Part shown: positions 14,568 through 14,708 of the stretch, piece after piece
Layout of the letters: each line of letters begins with the position of its first letter
Position numbering within the stretch: the stretch's first letter is position 1
Assembly: GCA_020024155.1 (NCBI GenBank)
Contig: JAHHUE010000039.1
Span: 1-14,708 of the forward strand
Direction of reading: 5' to 3'
DNA: 14,708 nucleotides
DNA from: Oscillospiraceae bacterium
GTDB taxonomy: Bacteria > Bacillota > Clostridia > Oscillospirales > Ruminococcaceae
Made by a program: the position numbers and the translations under genes
Notes under the pieces: generated by a model
Databases searched by the model: none
What the model saw: only the letters and a program-made list of their open reading frames with translations
What the model was told of the DNA's origin: nothing

Positions 14568-14658
14568 TAATATTGCTTAACAGCTATATGATTATTATAT
14601 TAGTTGTAACAAACTCTTATGATTAGTTTATAAAACAAAAGGCACTCCATAAGTGATA

Positions 14659-14708
14659 TGTACCCAGAATCCTGGACACATTGATTTATGAACTAGGCAA
14701 CACAGATG
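14659..14708 (+). mobile_element. Possible left end of an IS3-like insertion sequence (cut by window edge)
   Basis: TGTACCCAGAATCCTGGACA starts at 14659. It begins with TG and has the general TGTAC...TGGACA look of terminal repeats in the IS3 family. It is followed by a short leader and an ATG at the last three bases, where such elements start orfA. Composition rises from about a quarter GC between 14568 and 14640 to somewhat over 40 percent here. The other end and any transposase lie outside the window, so this is a guess from resemblance. The alternative is the 3' end of a minus-strand gene: an open frame of 26 codons runs from the window edge to a TAA at 14628-14630. Confidence 0.25.

Noticed and set aside
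14568..14640. Terminator downstream of nifJ
   Set aside because: Only short AT stems such as AAACT/AGTTT (14611-14615 and 14625-14629) are present and no T-run follows, so I do not call an intrinsic terminator.

Overview
The window looks like chromosome from a low-GC Gram-positive anaerobe, most likely class Clostridia. Four things point there: AT-rich DNA with strong AGGAGG-type ribosome binding sites, an hrcA-grpE-dnaK-dnaJ heat-shock operon with a CIRCE operator, a DnaK that lacks the insertion found in the proteobacterial ATPase domain, and a single-chain pyruvate:ferredoxin oxidoreductase. I could not place it to genus from sequence alone. I see no tRNA, rRNA, CRISPR array or complete mobile element.

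Layout, left to right. (1) Bases 1-1086 hold a minus-strand Spx/ArsC-family thioredoxin-fold gene with its own terminator, and divergent from it a plus-strand 141-residue protein of unknown function. A bidirectional terminator separates this pair from the next operon. (2) Bases 1087-5973 are the minus-strand class I heat-shock operon hrcA-grpE-dnaK-dnaJ. HrcA is the repressor that binds CIRCE; GrpE, DnaK and DnaJ form the Hsp70 folding machine. A sigma-A-type promoter sits directly against a near-perfect CIRCE. The 343-base upstream gap carries two further CIRCE-like sequences. (3) Bases 6205-8456 hold a large minus-strand DUF2142 multi-pass membrane protein with its own promoter and terminator. 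(4) Bases 8465-10767 are a minus-strand three-gene unit: a CBS-domain CorC/HlyC-type membrane protein, a NUDIX ADP-sugar pyrophosphatase, and a small anchored extracytoplasmic protein of unknown function. (5) Bases 10768-11018 are a divergent regulatory region with two families of 22-bp-period direct repeats. (6) Bases 11019-14567 hold nifJ on the plus strand, a complete 1182-residue pyruvate:ferredoxin oxidoreductase with a highly biased codon pattern. The last ~50 bases change in composition and may be the start of an insertion sequence or of another gene.

Most of the window is core housekeeping: protein quality control and fermentative pyruvate oxidation. I found no convincing new multi-gene system. 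The points most worth a second look are the extra CIRCE-like sites upstream of hrcA, the 22-bp-period repeats upstream of nifJ, the hairpins between heat-shock cistrons, the two uncharacterised small proteins, and the possible mobile-element edge at the right end.
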